In this document: piece after piece, positions 36,469 to 45,288 of the stretch | Layout of the letters: every line of letters starts with the position of its first letter | How positions within the stretch are numbered: the first letter of the stretch is position 1 | Assembly: GCF_020295405.1 (NCBI RefSeq) | Contig: NZ_JADEYP010000002.1 | Span: forward strand, 124,001-188,000 | Source of the DNA: Sphingobacterium bovistauri | GTDB lineage: Bacteria > Bacteroidota > Bacteroidia > Sphingobacteriales > Sphingobacteriaceae | Length of the DNA stretch: 64,000 nt | Direction of reading: 5' to 3' | Translations under genes and position numbers: made by a program | Notes under the pieces: generated by a model | The model's database searches: none | What the model was told of the DNA's origin: nothing | The model's input: only the letters and a program-made list of their open reading frames with translations

Positions 36469-38697
36469 TTAAAATATATTATATCTAAAGCCCAAAAATC
36501 CACGGATACCTTGGTTAGGGCCATAAACGTAACTTGGGTCAAAGGGTAGTAAATTAGGGTCATTAATTCTTTCGAATGGATCATGTGCTCTAGATATGAT
36601 CTCTATACCGCCTTTAGTAGGTGTCCAGTTCAAGAAGTTTTTAACACCTCCAAATACTTCAATTCCATTGTTGAATTTTTTGGATAATTGAATGTTTTGG
36701 ATACTCCAAGGTTCTGATTTGTCAGGACGAGTATCTTCTGCTCCCAATACAGGCAGACGCATTGCGCCAATCAAATTACCAGTATAGTCAACATTTATAC
36801 CTAAAGGTTTAATGGTGTATCCAATCGTCCAGGTACCCATTGCTTTTTCAGTTAACATTTGCCATTCTTTGATATCATTTTCTACGCTGTAAACATCCAT
36901 CACCGTAGCACCTATCATTGCTTTTAGACCACTTGTGTGCGCCCAATCTAAGTTTAATGATAGACCTTTAGATACAGCATGACCATCTAAGTTGGAATAG
37001 ATGATTTTGTTTACATCTGATTCATAGTCAGGTATTATTTTGTTGTCAAAATAGGTATAAAATGCACTTGCATCGATCGAGAATACAGAACCACTTTCAG
37101 CGTAGAATTTCTTTACGTAATTTATATTTCCGTTCCATGAAGTTTCTGGTTTTAAATCACCTTCAAATACCACATCACGCGCTCCAGTCAATGCAGCGTG
37201 ATCCTCTGTGAATACATTGGCCACACGATAACCATTTCCAATACCTAGACGAAGTACTTGTGTTTTATCAATTGAGTTCCATTTATAATTTACACGTGGT
37301 GATAAAATACTTCCGTGAATGGAATTATAATCAAATCTAGCACCTAATAATAATTTATGCTGCGGATGCAATGTAATTTCATCTTGTACAAATAAGCCTG
37401 GCAAATGTGTGTTTGAGGCTTTTACAGTTGCTGTCGTGTTATCATTATAGTAAGTGTAACGGTATGCTAGACCTGTTAGCAAATCGTGATTTTTGATTTC
37501 TTTTCGCCATGTTAATTGGCCGAATGCAATCTTTTGATTTGCGATATATTTGGTTTCACCATATACGCTGTTTTGATCGTGACCATTAACACTGAATGTG
37601 AATGTTAGGTTTTCAGTAGTTGGTAAATCATAGGCTCCCATCATTTCCCAACGTTTGGTGTAGATGCTTTCTCCATAAATTTCGTTACCTCCACGGTATT
37701 TACGAGACCAATTCATTTCACCTCCCCAGCGATCTTCATAAACGTAACGTCCTGCTAAAGTGAATAGTTTGTTGTCTTTACGAGCAAAATTCCATTTATT
37801 GAATATTGAGATTCTATTTTGTAACGTTACGTCAGTAAAGTTGTCTCCATTGTTATCAATTGGATTATTATAGTTAAAATAGTTTGCTCCAATTAAGGAT
37901 TGTGCTGTACCAACATTAAATTTGCCACCTAAATCCAAATTATATTCTTGCCAAGATGTACCAAAAGCTTCAACATTTAATCTTGGTGCAGATCCAGGAC
38001 TTTTAGTAATGATGTTAATCAATCCGCCTACTGCCTCGCTACCGTATAATGTTGATGCAGGACCTTTGACGATTTCTACACGTTCAATTAAAGCTTGTGG
38101 AATACCGTTTAAGCCATATACCGTTGAGAGCCCAGAGACAATTGGTAGACCATCGATCATCACCATAGTATAAGGGCCCTCAAGACCATTAATATGGATA
38201 TCCCCTGTATTACATACACTACAGTTGATTTGTGGGCGTACGCCGTTTATATTTTGCAACGATTCGAAAATCGTAGGAGTAGGATTTGATCGAAAGAATT
38301 TGGCCGTAAATACTTCTACAGGGATTGGACTATCTAGTTTAGAAACCTGTTTTAGGGTTCCAGAAACAACAACCTCTTCCAAATGGCGGTTGTCTGATTC
38401 AAGTGTCACAGCTAAGCCATTCTGTAAATCAGATGAAGTAATCTCTTTCTTATTCGTTAAATACCCTACAGCGCGAATAGAGATTTTATTTTTCCCTGAA
38501 GGAACTTGTAATGAAAATTTACCTTCATTATTTGTTGATGTTGCTACTTTAGTACCATCTATAGATACAGTTGCAGTTTCAATAGAATTGCCTTCTGAAT
38601 TGGTAATAGTTCCTTGTAATAAATTTTGAGCATGTAATATGAAAGTCGTGCTAACAAATACAAATGTTAACGCACAGCTTTTTAAAAGTTGTAGCAT
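36469..38697 (-). CDS. TonB-dependent outer-membrane receptor with Cys-rich plug (CSVC)
   Basis: The start at 38697 gives a signal peptide (MLQLLKSCAL, cleavage near ILHAQ); the frame from 38754 adds 19 unlikely residues. The 742-residue product has a regulatory-like beta-sandwich (about 27-102), a plug (about 115-230) and a 22-strand barrel. In the plug the segment NCSVCNTGDIHINGLEG has Cys159 and Cys162 before the DGLPIVSGLSTVYGL motif. This is a siderophore/metal-type receptor and not a SusC. The CxxC and the His-rich upstream neighbour suggest a transition metal as substrate, but heme or cobalamin cannot be excluded. No riboswitch is recognisable upstream. Confidence 0.85.
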   Translation of the reverse strand: MLQLLKSCALTFVFVSTTFILHAQNLLQGTITNSEGNSIETATVSIDGTKVATSTNNEGKFSLQVPSGKNKISIRAVGYLTNKKEITSSDLQNGLAVTLESDNRHLEEVVVSGTLKQVSKLDSPIPVEVFTAKFFRSNPTPTIFESLQNINGVRPQINCSVCNTGDIHINGLEGPYTMVMIDGLPIVSGLSTVYGLNGIPQALIERVEIVKGPASTLYGSEAVGGLINIITKSPGSAPRLNVEAFGTSWQEYNLDLGGKFNVGTAQSLIGANYFNYNNPIDNNGDNFTDVTLQNRISIFNKWNFARKDNKLFTLAGRYVYEDRWGGEMNWSRKYRGGNEIYGESIYTKRWEMMGAYDLPTTENLTFTFSVNGHDQNSVYGETKYIANQKIAFGQLTWRKEIKNHDLLTGLAYRYTYYNDNTTATVKASNTHLPGLFVQDEITLHPQHKLLLGARFDYNSIHGSILSPRVNYKWNSIDKTQVLRLGIGNGYRVANVFTEDHAALTGARDVVFEGDLKPETSWNGNINYVKKFYAESGSVFSIDASAFYTYFDNKIIPDYESDVNKIIYSNLDGHAVSKGLSLNLDWAHTSGLKAMIGATVMDVYSVENDIKEWQMLTEKAMGTWTIGYTIKPLGINVDYTGNLIGAMRLPVLGAEDTRPDKSEPWSIQNIQLSKKFNNGIEVFGGVKNFLNWTPTKGGIEIISRAHDPFERINDPNLLPFDPSYVYGPNQGIRGFLGFRYNIF

Positions 38698-38865
38698 ATT
38701 TAAATTTCTTGTTATGATTATTTTGTAGAATGAGGTAATCACAATATCCAACAATAGAGAAATACTATGTAGGAATTTCCTGTCTGAAGAAACGGGATTA
38801 CAATTATTTACTTTAATAAATACGTTGCACAGAAGCGTATAGGTCCTGCGAAATGTGTTAAATAA

Positions 38866-39228
38866 TTAAACAAGTGTGGGAGGTCCACGTAGAAAAGAAT
38901 AAAATAGGGCTACTATTTGAGTTGAGCTGACGTAGCCTATTGAATGATAAATAGTAAATTCAGGGATGATTGGTGCTTCAAAAGTTATAAAATCACTTTT
39001 GATAAAATTTCCATGAAACAATACATCTAAGTAATGAATCTCTGAATCACTTTTGTGTTGATGCTGTTGTTGTTTGGTAAAATCGTAAGGGTGAATGTGT
39101 GTTATTATTTCACCTTTAGAAGTCACCTCCTTGTGCATAAATACTATCCCACTGATCACAATAACAGTCATCCAAGCTGCTAAGAATGCGGCTATGAGTC
39201 TGCGATATGTTGAAATAGTATTTAGCAC
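38866..39228 (-). CDS. Small membrane-anchored protein with His-rich segment
   Basis: A 120-residue protein with one N-terminal hydrophobic helix (about 10-32) and an exposed His-rich segment (HIHPYDF then QQQHQHKSDSEIHYLD, about 46-68). I do not recognise a named family. It lies 6 bp after panD and about 170 bp before the CSVC-type TonB receptor on the same strand, so it may share their transcript. The histidine cluster suggests metal binding (zinc or copper) at the periplasmic face; this is inference. It is a plausible real gene because length, strand and spacing fit the operon. Confidence 0.68.
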   Translation of the reverse strand: MLNTISTYRRLIAAFLAAWMTVIVISGIVFMHKEVTSKGEIITHIHPYDFTKQQQHQHKSDSEIHYLDVLFHGNFIKSDFITFEAPIIPEFTIYHSIGYVSSTQIVALFYSFLRGPPTLV

Positions 39229-39234
39229 AAAAAT

Positions 39235-39585
39235 TTATCTTATTAGTTTATTGTTGTCGTCTGGAAACACCAATCTTGGCCTATGTGATTTTGCTTCTTC
39301 TCTTTCCATATGTGCATAAGAGATGATAATGACAATATCACCAACTTGTACTAATCGAGCTGCTGCACCATTAAGACAAATAGTCCCTGAACCACGTTTT
39401 CCAGGAATAACGTAAGTTTCTAATCTTGCACCATTATTATTATTAACAATTTGTACTTTCTCGTTTGCAATTATATCTGCTTCTTCCATCAAATCTTCAT
39501 CGATGGTAATACTTCCAACATAATTCAACTCGGCTTGTGTCACACGCACACGGTGAATTTTGGATTTCATTACTTCAATCATCAT
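39235..39585 (-). CDS. panD: Aspartate 1-decarboxylase precursor
   Basis: A 116-residue protein. Counted from the first ATG, the self-cleavage site Gly24-Ser25 lies in NYVGSITID, aligned residue for residue with the E. coli enzyme (Lys9 also kept). The ATG at 39582 is a possible start one codon later. Autocleavage makes the pyruvoyl cofactor; the enzyme converts aspartate to beta-alanine for pantothenate. It follows panC by 42 bp on the same strand, and panC uses the beta-alanine. Confidence 0.96.
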   Translation of the reverse strand: MMIEVMKSKIHRVRVTQAELNYVGSITIDEDLMEEADIIANEKVQIVNNNNGARLETYVIPGKRGSGTICLNGAAARLVQVGDIVIIISYAHMEREEAKSHRPRLVFPDDNNKLIR

Positions 39586-39627
39586 TCTGCAAAGTTACGC
39601 TTTATATTTAAAAAAATAATATTCCTA

Positions 39628-40479
39628 CTAGTCGTTCAATAGCATGTTGTCAATAAGTCTAACCCCCTCAATCCAAGCGACTACATGTGCTACGTATTGT
39701 TTGTCATTTTCAATTTTTTCTGCTCTTTCTAGCGTTCTAGTCTCGCTTATAGCAAAATATTCCAATTTAACTTCCCTTTCTTGGGTAATCATTTCCTCAG
39801 CCAGTTGTTGAAGATTGTCAAATGTAACATGTTCGTTAAAGCCCTTTTTTACTGCTGTAAGTGTTCTAAAAAGAACTAGTGCTTTTTCTTTTCCTGCCTC
39901 TGATAATCTTGCGTTTCTAGAGCTTAAAGCTAATCCCTCATTACTGCGAATAATGGGACAGATGATAAGTTGAATATTCAAATTTTGGATATCAATCATC
40001 TTTTGAACCACCATTACCTGCTGAAAATCTTTTTGTCCAAAGCATGCTACGTCAGGATTGACTAGATTGAATAGTTTGTATACTATTTGTGTTACGCCTT
40101 GGAAATGTCCGGGGCGTTGAGCACCCTCCCATATTTGTTCTAGTCGACCTAGGTCAATGTGCCACTGCTCATTTGCATCAGGGTACATCTCCTCTACAGA
40201 TGGAAGAAAAAGAATGTCACAACCTTCTTTTTTTAGTAATTCTATATCTTTTTCTATCGGTCTAGGGTATTTTTCTAAGTCCTTTGGATCGTTGAATTGT
40301 GTAGGGTTTACAAAGATGCTACATACCACGATGTCAGCATGTTTTTTGCCCTCCAAAATTAAAGAGATATGGCCCTCGTGAAGTGCGCCCATTGTAGGTG
40401 TTAAAGCTATTTTCTTGTGCTGTTTACGTGCTAAGCTTAAGTACTCACTAAGTGCTTTTTTAGTATTGAAAATCTCCAT
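39628..40479 (-). CDS. panC: Pantothenate synthetase
   Basis: A 283-residue cytoplasmic ligase. PTMGALHEGH (28-37) is the HxGH nucleotide-binding motif, FGQKDFQQ follows near 148 and SSRNARLS near 190 is the KMSKS-like loop. It joins pantoate and beta-alanine with ATP hydrolysis to AMP. It is the first gene of a panC-panD pair and is divergent from the glycogen-synthase-like gene, with a 146-bp shared upstream region. Confidence 0.97.
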   Translation of the reverse strand: MEIFNTKKALSEYLSLARKQHKKIALTPTMGALHEGHISLILEGKKHADIVVCSIFVNPTQFNDPKDLEKYPRPIEKDIELLKKEGCDILFLPSVEEMYPDANEQWHIDLGRLEQIWEGAQRPGHFQGVTQIVYKLFNLVNPDVACFGQKDFQQVMVVQKMIDIQNLNIQLIICPIIRSNEGLALSSRNARLSEAGKEKALVLFRTLTAVKKGFNEHVTFDNLQQLAEEMITQEREVKLEYFAISETRTLERAEKIENDKQYVAHVVAWIEGVRLIDNMLLND

Positions 40480-40550
40480 TTCTATGTGGCTAAAATAGGG
40501 GGCAAAATTGCATAATAAATTTGTAATTAGAAAGGTATAAATTCCAAAGA

Positions 40551-40582
40551 ATTGTAAAATTTGTTTATTATTCGTATCTTTG
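40551..40582 (+). promoter_or_regulatory. Bacteroidota-type promoter for the GT5-like gene
   Basis: The -7 element TATCTTTG (40575-40582) fits TAnnTTTG exactly. An ATTG (40551-40554) lies 20 bp upstream, near the -33 TTTG position. The ATG at 40626 is 43 bp downstream. Confidence 0.65.
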
Positions 40583-40625
40583 TAGACCGATTTTACTATT
40601 CAAATAATAAAAAAAACGATTGGAG

Positions 40626-41453
40626 ATGGCTAAAACGAAAATATTGTTTATTACCCACGAGATGTCGCCTTTCCTTGAGATAAGTAAAATTTCTGAAATA
40701 ACACGCCAACTACCACAAGCGATGCAAGAAAAGGGATTCGAAATCCGAATTCTAATGCCGCGTTTTGGTAATATTAATGAGCGCAGAAATCGTCTACACG
40801 AGGTGATAAGGTTGTCGGGAATGAATATTGTGGTGGATAATAACGATAATCCATTAATCATTAAAGTAGCATCATTGCCAGCAGCACGTATGCAGGTTTA
40901 TTTCTTAGATAATGAGGAGTATTTCCAACGCAAGAAAGTGTTTAGAGATGAAAGTGGAAAGTTCTTTGAAGATAACAATGAGCGTTCATTGTTCTTCTGT
41001 AAAGGTGCATTAGAGACCGTTAAGAAATTAGGCTGGTCTCCAGATGTAGTTCACTGTCATGGTTGGTTTACCGCTATGATTCCTATGTACTTGAAAAAAG
41101 TATATCACGATGATCCTACTTTCAAAGATGCAAAAGTGTTTTATTCCTTATTCAATGAGGATACTGACTTCGGTCAGGATACATTAACATCAAAGTATGG
41201 TGAAATGGCAGCGCAAGAAGATGTAAGTGCTGAAGATGCAGCAGTGTATGGGTCGGGAAGTTATGCCGATGTTTACAAAGGTGCATTGACGTACACGGAC
41301 ATCGTAGTGAAGGCAGATGAGAATTTGAATGCCGATGTGTTGAAATTCGTAGAAGAACAAAACATTCGTGTATTTTCTCCAAATGCTATTGATGACTACG
41401 AAGGTTATTCTGCACTGTATGAAGAATTTGCTTCAGAAGAAGTAGAAGCTTAA
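40626..41453 (+). CDS. GT5 glycogen/starch synthase N-terminal-domain protein (probably not a synthase)
   Basis: The ATG at 40626 is used; the frame can start at TTG 40620 but MAKTKILFITHEMSPF is the normal beginning. The 275-residue product matches only the N-terminal Rossmann half of GT5 glycogen synthases (CKGALETVKKLGWSPDVVHCHGWFTAM). The C-terminal nucleotide-sugar domain is missing; full enzymes have about 480 residues. The catalytic/ADP-binding KxGGL loop is replaced by SKISEIT (residues about 20-26). The acidic tail (EEFASEEVEA) is also atypical. Such short GT5-like proteins next to panC are common in Bacteroidota; true function is unknown, perhaps regulatory. Confidence 0.85.
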   Translation: MAKTKILFITHEMSPFLEISKISEITRQLPQAMQEKGFEIRILMPRFGNINERRNRLHEVIRLSGMNIVVDNNDNPLIIKVASLPAARMQVYFLDNEEYFQRKKVFRDESGKFFEDNNERSLFFCKGALETVKKLGWSPDVVHCHGWFTAMIPMYLKKVYHDDPTFKDAKVFYSLFNEDTDFGQDTLTSKYGEMAAQEDVSAEDAAVYGSGSYADVYKGALTYTDIVVKADENLNADVLKFVEEQNIRVFSPNAIDDYEGYSALYEEFASEEVEA

Positions 41454-41471
41454 TGTCATTGAGGTGATTTT

Positions 41472-41511
41472 AAATAAAAATGGCTTTCCAGTTGGAAAGC
41501 CATTTTTATTT
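41472..41511. terminator. Bidirectional terminator, 19-bp stem
   Basis: A 19-bp perfect stem (AATAAAAATGGCTTTCCA and its complement, extended by one pair) with a 2-base loop lies between the convergent GT5-like and DUF493 genes; it touches the stop codon of the latter. Confidence 0.9.
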
Positions 41512-41834
41512 TACAGCATAATTACCTTTTCTATGGTTGATACTTTTTTGTAATAGTCGATTACTTCATCAGCAGACTGTACAAATGTTTCAACGGTTAA
41601 TGAATTGTATTTTCCAGTTGAAGACTCTTTTGTAGAGATTTTTGTACTTGGATGTTCAAATATTTTTTCTACCTCTGCTTTTTTATCTGTATCTGTTGGG
41701 ATAATGAATTTAAATGTATAGATAGACGGGAATTGTTCGACATCTATCAATTTTTGTCTAAAGTTATTGTAATAATCAGTACCATTATTATCGTTGATAT
41801 CTTGGATGCTGATGTTATTATTGAATTCACTCAT
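41511..41834 (-). CDS. DUF493 (YbeD-like) family protein
   Basis: A 107-residue cytoplasmic protein. An N-terminal low-order region (about 1-20, Asn/Asp rich) precedes a ferredoxin-like DUF493 domain: FRQKLIDVEQFPSIYTFKFIIP near 25-46, the EVEKIFEHPSTKISTKESSTGKYNSLTVE core and the VIDYYKKVSTIEKVIML end. Homologues in E. coli (YbeD) lie near lipoate genes; here no such neighbour is present. It lies about 75 bp downstream of the GH92 gene stop, in the opposite functional context. Biochemical role is unknown, probably a small regulatory domain. Confidence 0.82.
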   Translation of the reverse strand: MSEFNNNISIQDINDNNGTDYYNNFRQKLIDVEQFPSIYTFKFIIPTDTDKKAEVEKIFEHPSTKISTKESSTGKYNSLTVETFVQSADEVIDYYKKVSTIEKVIML

Positions 41835-41908
41835 TATTAAATCCTTTCTGTTTTTTTAATTATACCAAAGATTAGGCAATTAACGTGCCGATGCTAATAT
41901 GGCAGTAT

Positions 41909-44164
41909 TTAAGGACGAAATGTCTTGTTTGCACCAAACTTTTTGTTTGGTTTGGCAGACATCTCAAAAATTAATTCTCCACCATTTAGTATATCGTTGT
42001 GTGTGATATAAGTGTTTGAGTGATTTTTACCGTTTAAGGTAGCTTTGTTTACATAAATATTGTTTTTTCCATAGTTTTTAACCTTAATATGGAAGGTCTT
42101 TCCGTTAGGCAATTGTATGGAGGCTTCTTCCATGAGTGGTGAACCAAAAATATATTTCCCATCCATAGGATTTGCGGGATAAATTCCCATTGATGAGAAT
42201 ACGTACCAAGCGCTCATTTGACCAGCATCATCGTTGCCACATAATCCTGCAGGTTCGTTTGTGTAATATTTTGTCATTGCTTTATGAACTAAAGCAGCTC
42301 CTTTCCATTGTTCACCAGCATAAGCATAGAGGTATGGTACATGATGATTAGGTTCATTTCCTTGAGCATATTGACCTATCATCCCAGAGATATCAGGAGA
42401 TGCGTCATCAAGATGCTCTGGTAAGGCGATGAATTCATCTAGTTTTTTCAAAAATTGTTTATCTCCACCAAATAAGCTAATTAACCCATGAACATCCTGA
42501 GGCACTAACCATGTATATTGCCAAGCGTTACCTTCACAATAATCGTTTGCTCTATGTTTAGCCATTAATGGGTCAAATGGTCTTCTGAAATTGCCATTCT
42601 CATGACGGCCGACAAAATGCCCCATTTCTTGATCAAAATATTGCTCATATAGTTTATAGCGTTTTTCAAAATATTCTGCATCCGTTGTTTTCCCTAAAAA
42701 CTTAGCTGCTTGATAAGCCCCGAAGTCAGCGATAGCGTATTCCAAAGCCCAAGCTACTGATTCATGGTCCATATGCTCAATCGGAATATGTTTTAAATCG
42801 CGTACATACTTAAGCCCGTTATCATGGCCCATTGCAGTACTTTTGATTGCTTCATAGGCTAATTCAATTTCATTTTCATCAATTATACCTTTTAATATAG
42901 CGTCTGCAATTACTGGAATTGCCGGTAGACCGACCATTGTATTGGTTTCGTTAGCCCAAAGGTGCCATACCGGAAGCTTCCCTTGTTGTTGATATATCTT
43001 TAACATAGAACTCACGAAATCTTTGCTTTTTTTGTCTTCTAGGATCGTCATTAATGGATGTAACGCTCTATACGTATCCCATAGCGAAAATACTGTGTAG
43101 TTTTGATGTTGTTTATCGTTGTATACTTGCTTATCTGTGCCCATATAGTCACCATTGACATCGCTAAATATTGTAGGTGCAAAGTAAGAGTGGTAAAATG
43201 CGGTGTAGAAAATAGTTTTTGTATTGTCATCAGCTTTAAAATCTATTTTGCCCAATACATCATTCCATTTTTCTTTTGCCTTATTCTTTGCTGTTTCAAA
43301 ATCCCAATATGGTATTTCGGTAGCTATATTTTCTAATGCATTCTTGGTACTAACGGGGGATAAGCCAACTTTAAGTTCTACTGGGTTTGTAGGGTCGATA
43401 GCGAGTATCGCCTTTATATTTTGACCTTTGGCGACATGATACCCTAAAACTGCAGTGCTGTCATTATAAAAATCTACTTTTTTAAATTTTGTGTTTGACT
43501 TTATAGCGAAGTAAACTTTTTGGTCATTTGCCCATCCTGTTGAAAATCTATATCCAACAATCGTCGAATCATTGACTAACTTTAGATAAGTTTCTGTTGG
43601 TTTGTCCCAATTCATCTTGAATGATAGATCAATCACTAGATGTGGGTTGTCTTTCTTATTAAATGTGTATTTGTGATAGCCTACACGTTCTGATGAAGTG
43701 AGCTCTGCTAGAATATTATAATCTTCTAATAATACTTTGTAATAGCCAGGTGAGACGGATTCGTTTTGTTTACTGATCTTGGAGCCATAGCCTTCATTCA
43801 TTTTATTGAATGGTGCTTGTTGAATGTGCTGTTTTCCGTTCGCAGGAAGTATTAATATGTCATTTAGATCTCCAATTCCAGTTCCGCTCAGGTGTGTGTG
43901 TGTAAATCCTAATATTTCTTCACTCTTATAATTGTATCCGCTACACCAGTCCCATCCATTGAATTTGTCCCACGTTTGTGAGATTTGAGAGGGACCAAGT
44001 TGTACCGCGCCATTTGGCACGTTGGCTCCCACAAAGACATGTCCATGGCCTGCTGATCCAATATATGGATTAACAAATTGAGTGAAATCTTTGTGTTGCG
44101 CAAATAGCGAAGAGGAAGAAATGGATACAAATACAGCTAAAACTGTTTTAAATATCGTTCTCAT
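41909..44164 (-). CDS. GH92 alpha-mannosidase, exported
   Basis: A 751-residue protein with a signal peptide (cleavage near SSLFAQ, residue 23). The N-terminal beta-sandwich opens with VNPYIGSAGHGHVFVGANVP, the GH92 signature. The (alpha/alpha)6 domain carries DYCEGNAWQYTW with Glu544 (general-acid position), GNEPNHHVPYLYAY, and GLCGNDDAGQMSAWYVFSSMG with Asp645 and Asp646. Family members are Ca-dependent inverting exo-alpha-mannosidases acting on N-glycan or mannan linkages. It is divergent from a LacI-type regulator with a 136-bp shared region, so glycan-linked repression is likely. Confidence 0.95.
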   Translation of the reverse strand: MRTIFKTVLAVFVSISSSSLFAQHKDFTQFVNPYIGSAGHGHVFVGANVPNGAVQLGPSQISQTWDKFNGWDWCSGYNYKSEEILGFTHTHLSGTGIGDLNDILILPANGKQHIQQAPFNKMNEGYGSKISKQNESVSPGYYKVLLEDYNILAELTSSERVGYHKYTFNKKDNPHLVIDLSFKMNWDKPTETYLKLVNDSTIVGYRFSTGWANDQKVYFAIKSNTKFKKVDFYNDSTAVLGYHVAKGQNIKAILAIDPTNPVELKVGLSPVSTKNALENIATEIPYWDFETAKNKAKEKWNDVLGKIDFKADDNTKTIFYTAFYHSYFAPTIFSDVNGDYMGTDKQVYNDKQHQNYTVFSLWDTYRALHPLMTILEDKKSKDFVSSMLKIYQQQGKLPVWHLWANETNTMVGLPAIPVIADAILKGIIDENEIELAYEAIKSTAMGHDNGLKYVRDLKHIPIEHMDHESVAWALEYAIADFGAYQAAKFLGKTTDAEYFEKRYKLYEQYFDQEMGHFVGRHENGNFRRPFDPLMAKHRANDYCEGNAWQYTWLVPQDVHGLISLFGGDKQFLKKLDEFIALPEHLDDASPDISGMIGQYAQGNEPNHHVPYLYAYAGEQWKGAALVHKAMTKYYTNEPAGLCGNDDAGQMSAWYVFSSMGIYPANPMDGKYIFGSPLMEEASIQLPNGKTFHIKVKNYGKNNIYVNKATLNGKNHSNTYITHNDILNGGELIFEMSAKPNKKFGANKTFRP

Positions 44165-44218
44165 AATGGAGTTTGTATTTTAAGTTTATGAAATATTTTG
44201 TAAGATAAAACCTTTTAG

Positions 44219-44248
44219 CAAATATAACATCATTTTATTTCATAAAAT
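44219..44248 (-). promoter_or_regulatory. GH92 promoter with a candidate LacI-type operator
   Basis: On the - strand, TATATTTG (44219-44226) fits the -7 TAnnTTTG consensus for the GH92 gene. Just upstream, a perfect 7-bp inverted repeat with 3-bp spacer (ATTTTAT-ttc-ATAAAAT, 44232-44248) falls between -33 and -7, a typical repressor position. It is AT-only in the arms, so the match to a LacI-type operator is weak. Confidence 0.45.
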
Positions 44249-44300
44249 TTGTTAGAATTGATTAGTTTAGAAGAATCTATACAGATCAATAATTAGCAAA

Positions 44301-45287
44301 ATGAAAAAAAGACTTTCTATAAGTGATATTGCAAACAATCTTGGTGTCTCAGTGACGACGGTTTCTTTTATCCTAAATGGTAAGGCAAAAGAAAAGCGAA
44401 TAAGCGAGGCATTAACTAAGAGAGTTTTGGATTATGTAAAGAAAGTCGATTATAAGCCCAATCAATTAGCTAAGAGTCTTCGAACTGGTAAGTCAAAAAG
44501 TATTGGACTTTTGGTTGAGGATATTTCCAATCCATTTTTTGCAAATATTGCAGATCATATTGAAAAATTCGCTTATGATCACGGTTACCATATTATCTAC
44601 TGTAGTATGAAAAATGACGAGAAGCGGGCGAAGGAATTAATTCAATTATTTTACGATCGTCAGATTGATGGATTTATTATTGCACCTACAGAAGGGTTGA
44701 GTGATGTTATAAATAATTTAATTAAAAGTGCTGTTCCTGTTGTTTTGTTTGATAGACCATTGCCCGATGTAGATACACATACTGTCATGACAGAGAATGT
44801 TGAGGGAGCTTATCAGGGCACAATGTATTTATTGGAACAAAAAAGTGCAAAGCGAATAGGATTTGTGACTACGATAAGTACCCAGTCGCAAATGAAGGGG
44901 CGTCTTGAAGGGTACATGAAAGCGGTAGATAATGTGGGTATGGATTTATTGGTCAAAAAAATTAATCCAGCCTTAGAGGAAGAAGAAGTTGTTTCGCAGT
45001 TGCATGATTTTATCTCAGTTAATAAGTTGGATGCTATTCTGTTTGCTACAAACTATTTGGCTATAAATGGTCTTAAAGCAATTAAAGAATATAAATTAAA
45101 TGTAGATAAATTGATCTCTTTTGATGAAAACTCAGCTTTTGGCTTGGTGGATCCGCCCGTATCCGCTATTTCTCAGAACATCCAAGAAATAGCGCAACAA
45201 GTTGTTCGTTTACTCGTCAATCAAATCAATGGTAAATTAGAGAAGAATGAGCATGTGGTTATCCCATGTAAATTGATCGCGAGATAG
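44301..45287 (+). CDS. LacI-family transcriptional regulator
   Basis: A 328-residue repressor. The N-terminal helix-turn-helix (ISDIANNLGVSVTTVSFILNGK, about residues 6-27) and hinge helix (YKPNQLAKSLRTGKS, about 52-66) are followed by a periplasmic-binding-protein-like sensor domain (SIGLLVEDISNPFFANIADHIEKF near 69-92; DGFIIAPTEG; VVLFDRP). The ligand is probably a sugar or sugar phosphate; it cannot be read. Divergent to the GH92 gene. Its stop is 1 bp from the stop of convergent msrB, with no terminator hairpin between them. Confidence 0.93.
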   Translation: MKKRLSISDIANNLGVSVTTVSFILNGKAKEKRISEALTKRVLDYVKKVDYKPNQLAKSLRTGKSKSIGLLVEDISNPFFANIADHIEKFAYDHGYHIIYCSMKNDEKRAKELIQLFYDRQIDGFIIAPTEGLSDVINNLIKSAVPVVLFDRPLPDVDTHTVMTENVEGAYQGTMYLLEQKSAKRIGFVTTISTQSQMKGRLEGYMKAVDNVGMDLLVKKINPALEEEEVVSQLHDFISVNKLDAILFATNYLAINGLKAIKEYKLNVDKLISFDENSAFGLVDPPVSAISQNIQEIAQQVVRLLVNQINGKLEKNEHVVIPCKLIAR

Positions 45288-45288
45288 T

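Noticed and set aside
38698-38865. Possible cobalamin or other riboswitch before the TonB receptor
   Set aside because: No B12-box-like or other conserved riboswitch pattern could be seen in the 168 bases; a covariance-model search would be needed to be certain.
40568-40861. 97-codon - strand frame over the GT5-like gene start
   Set aside because: Overlaps a supported gene and its promoter; no family features.
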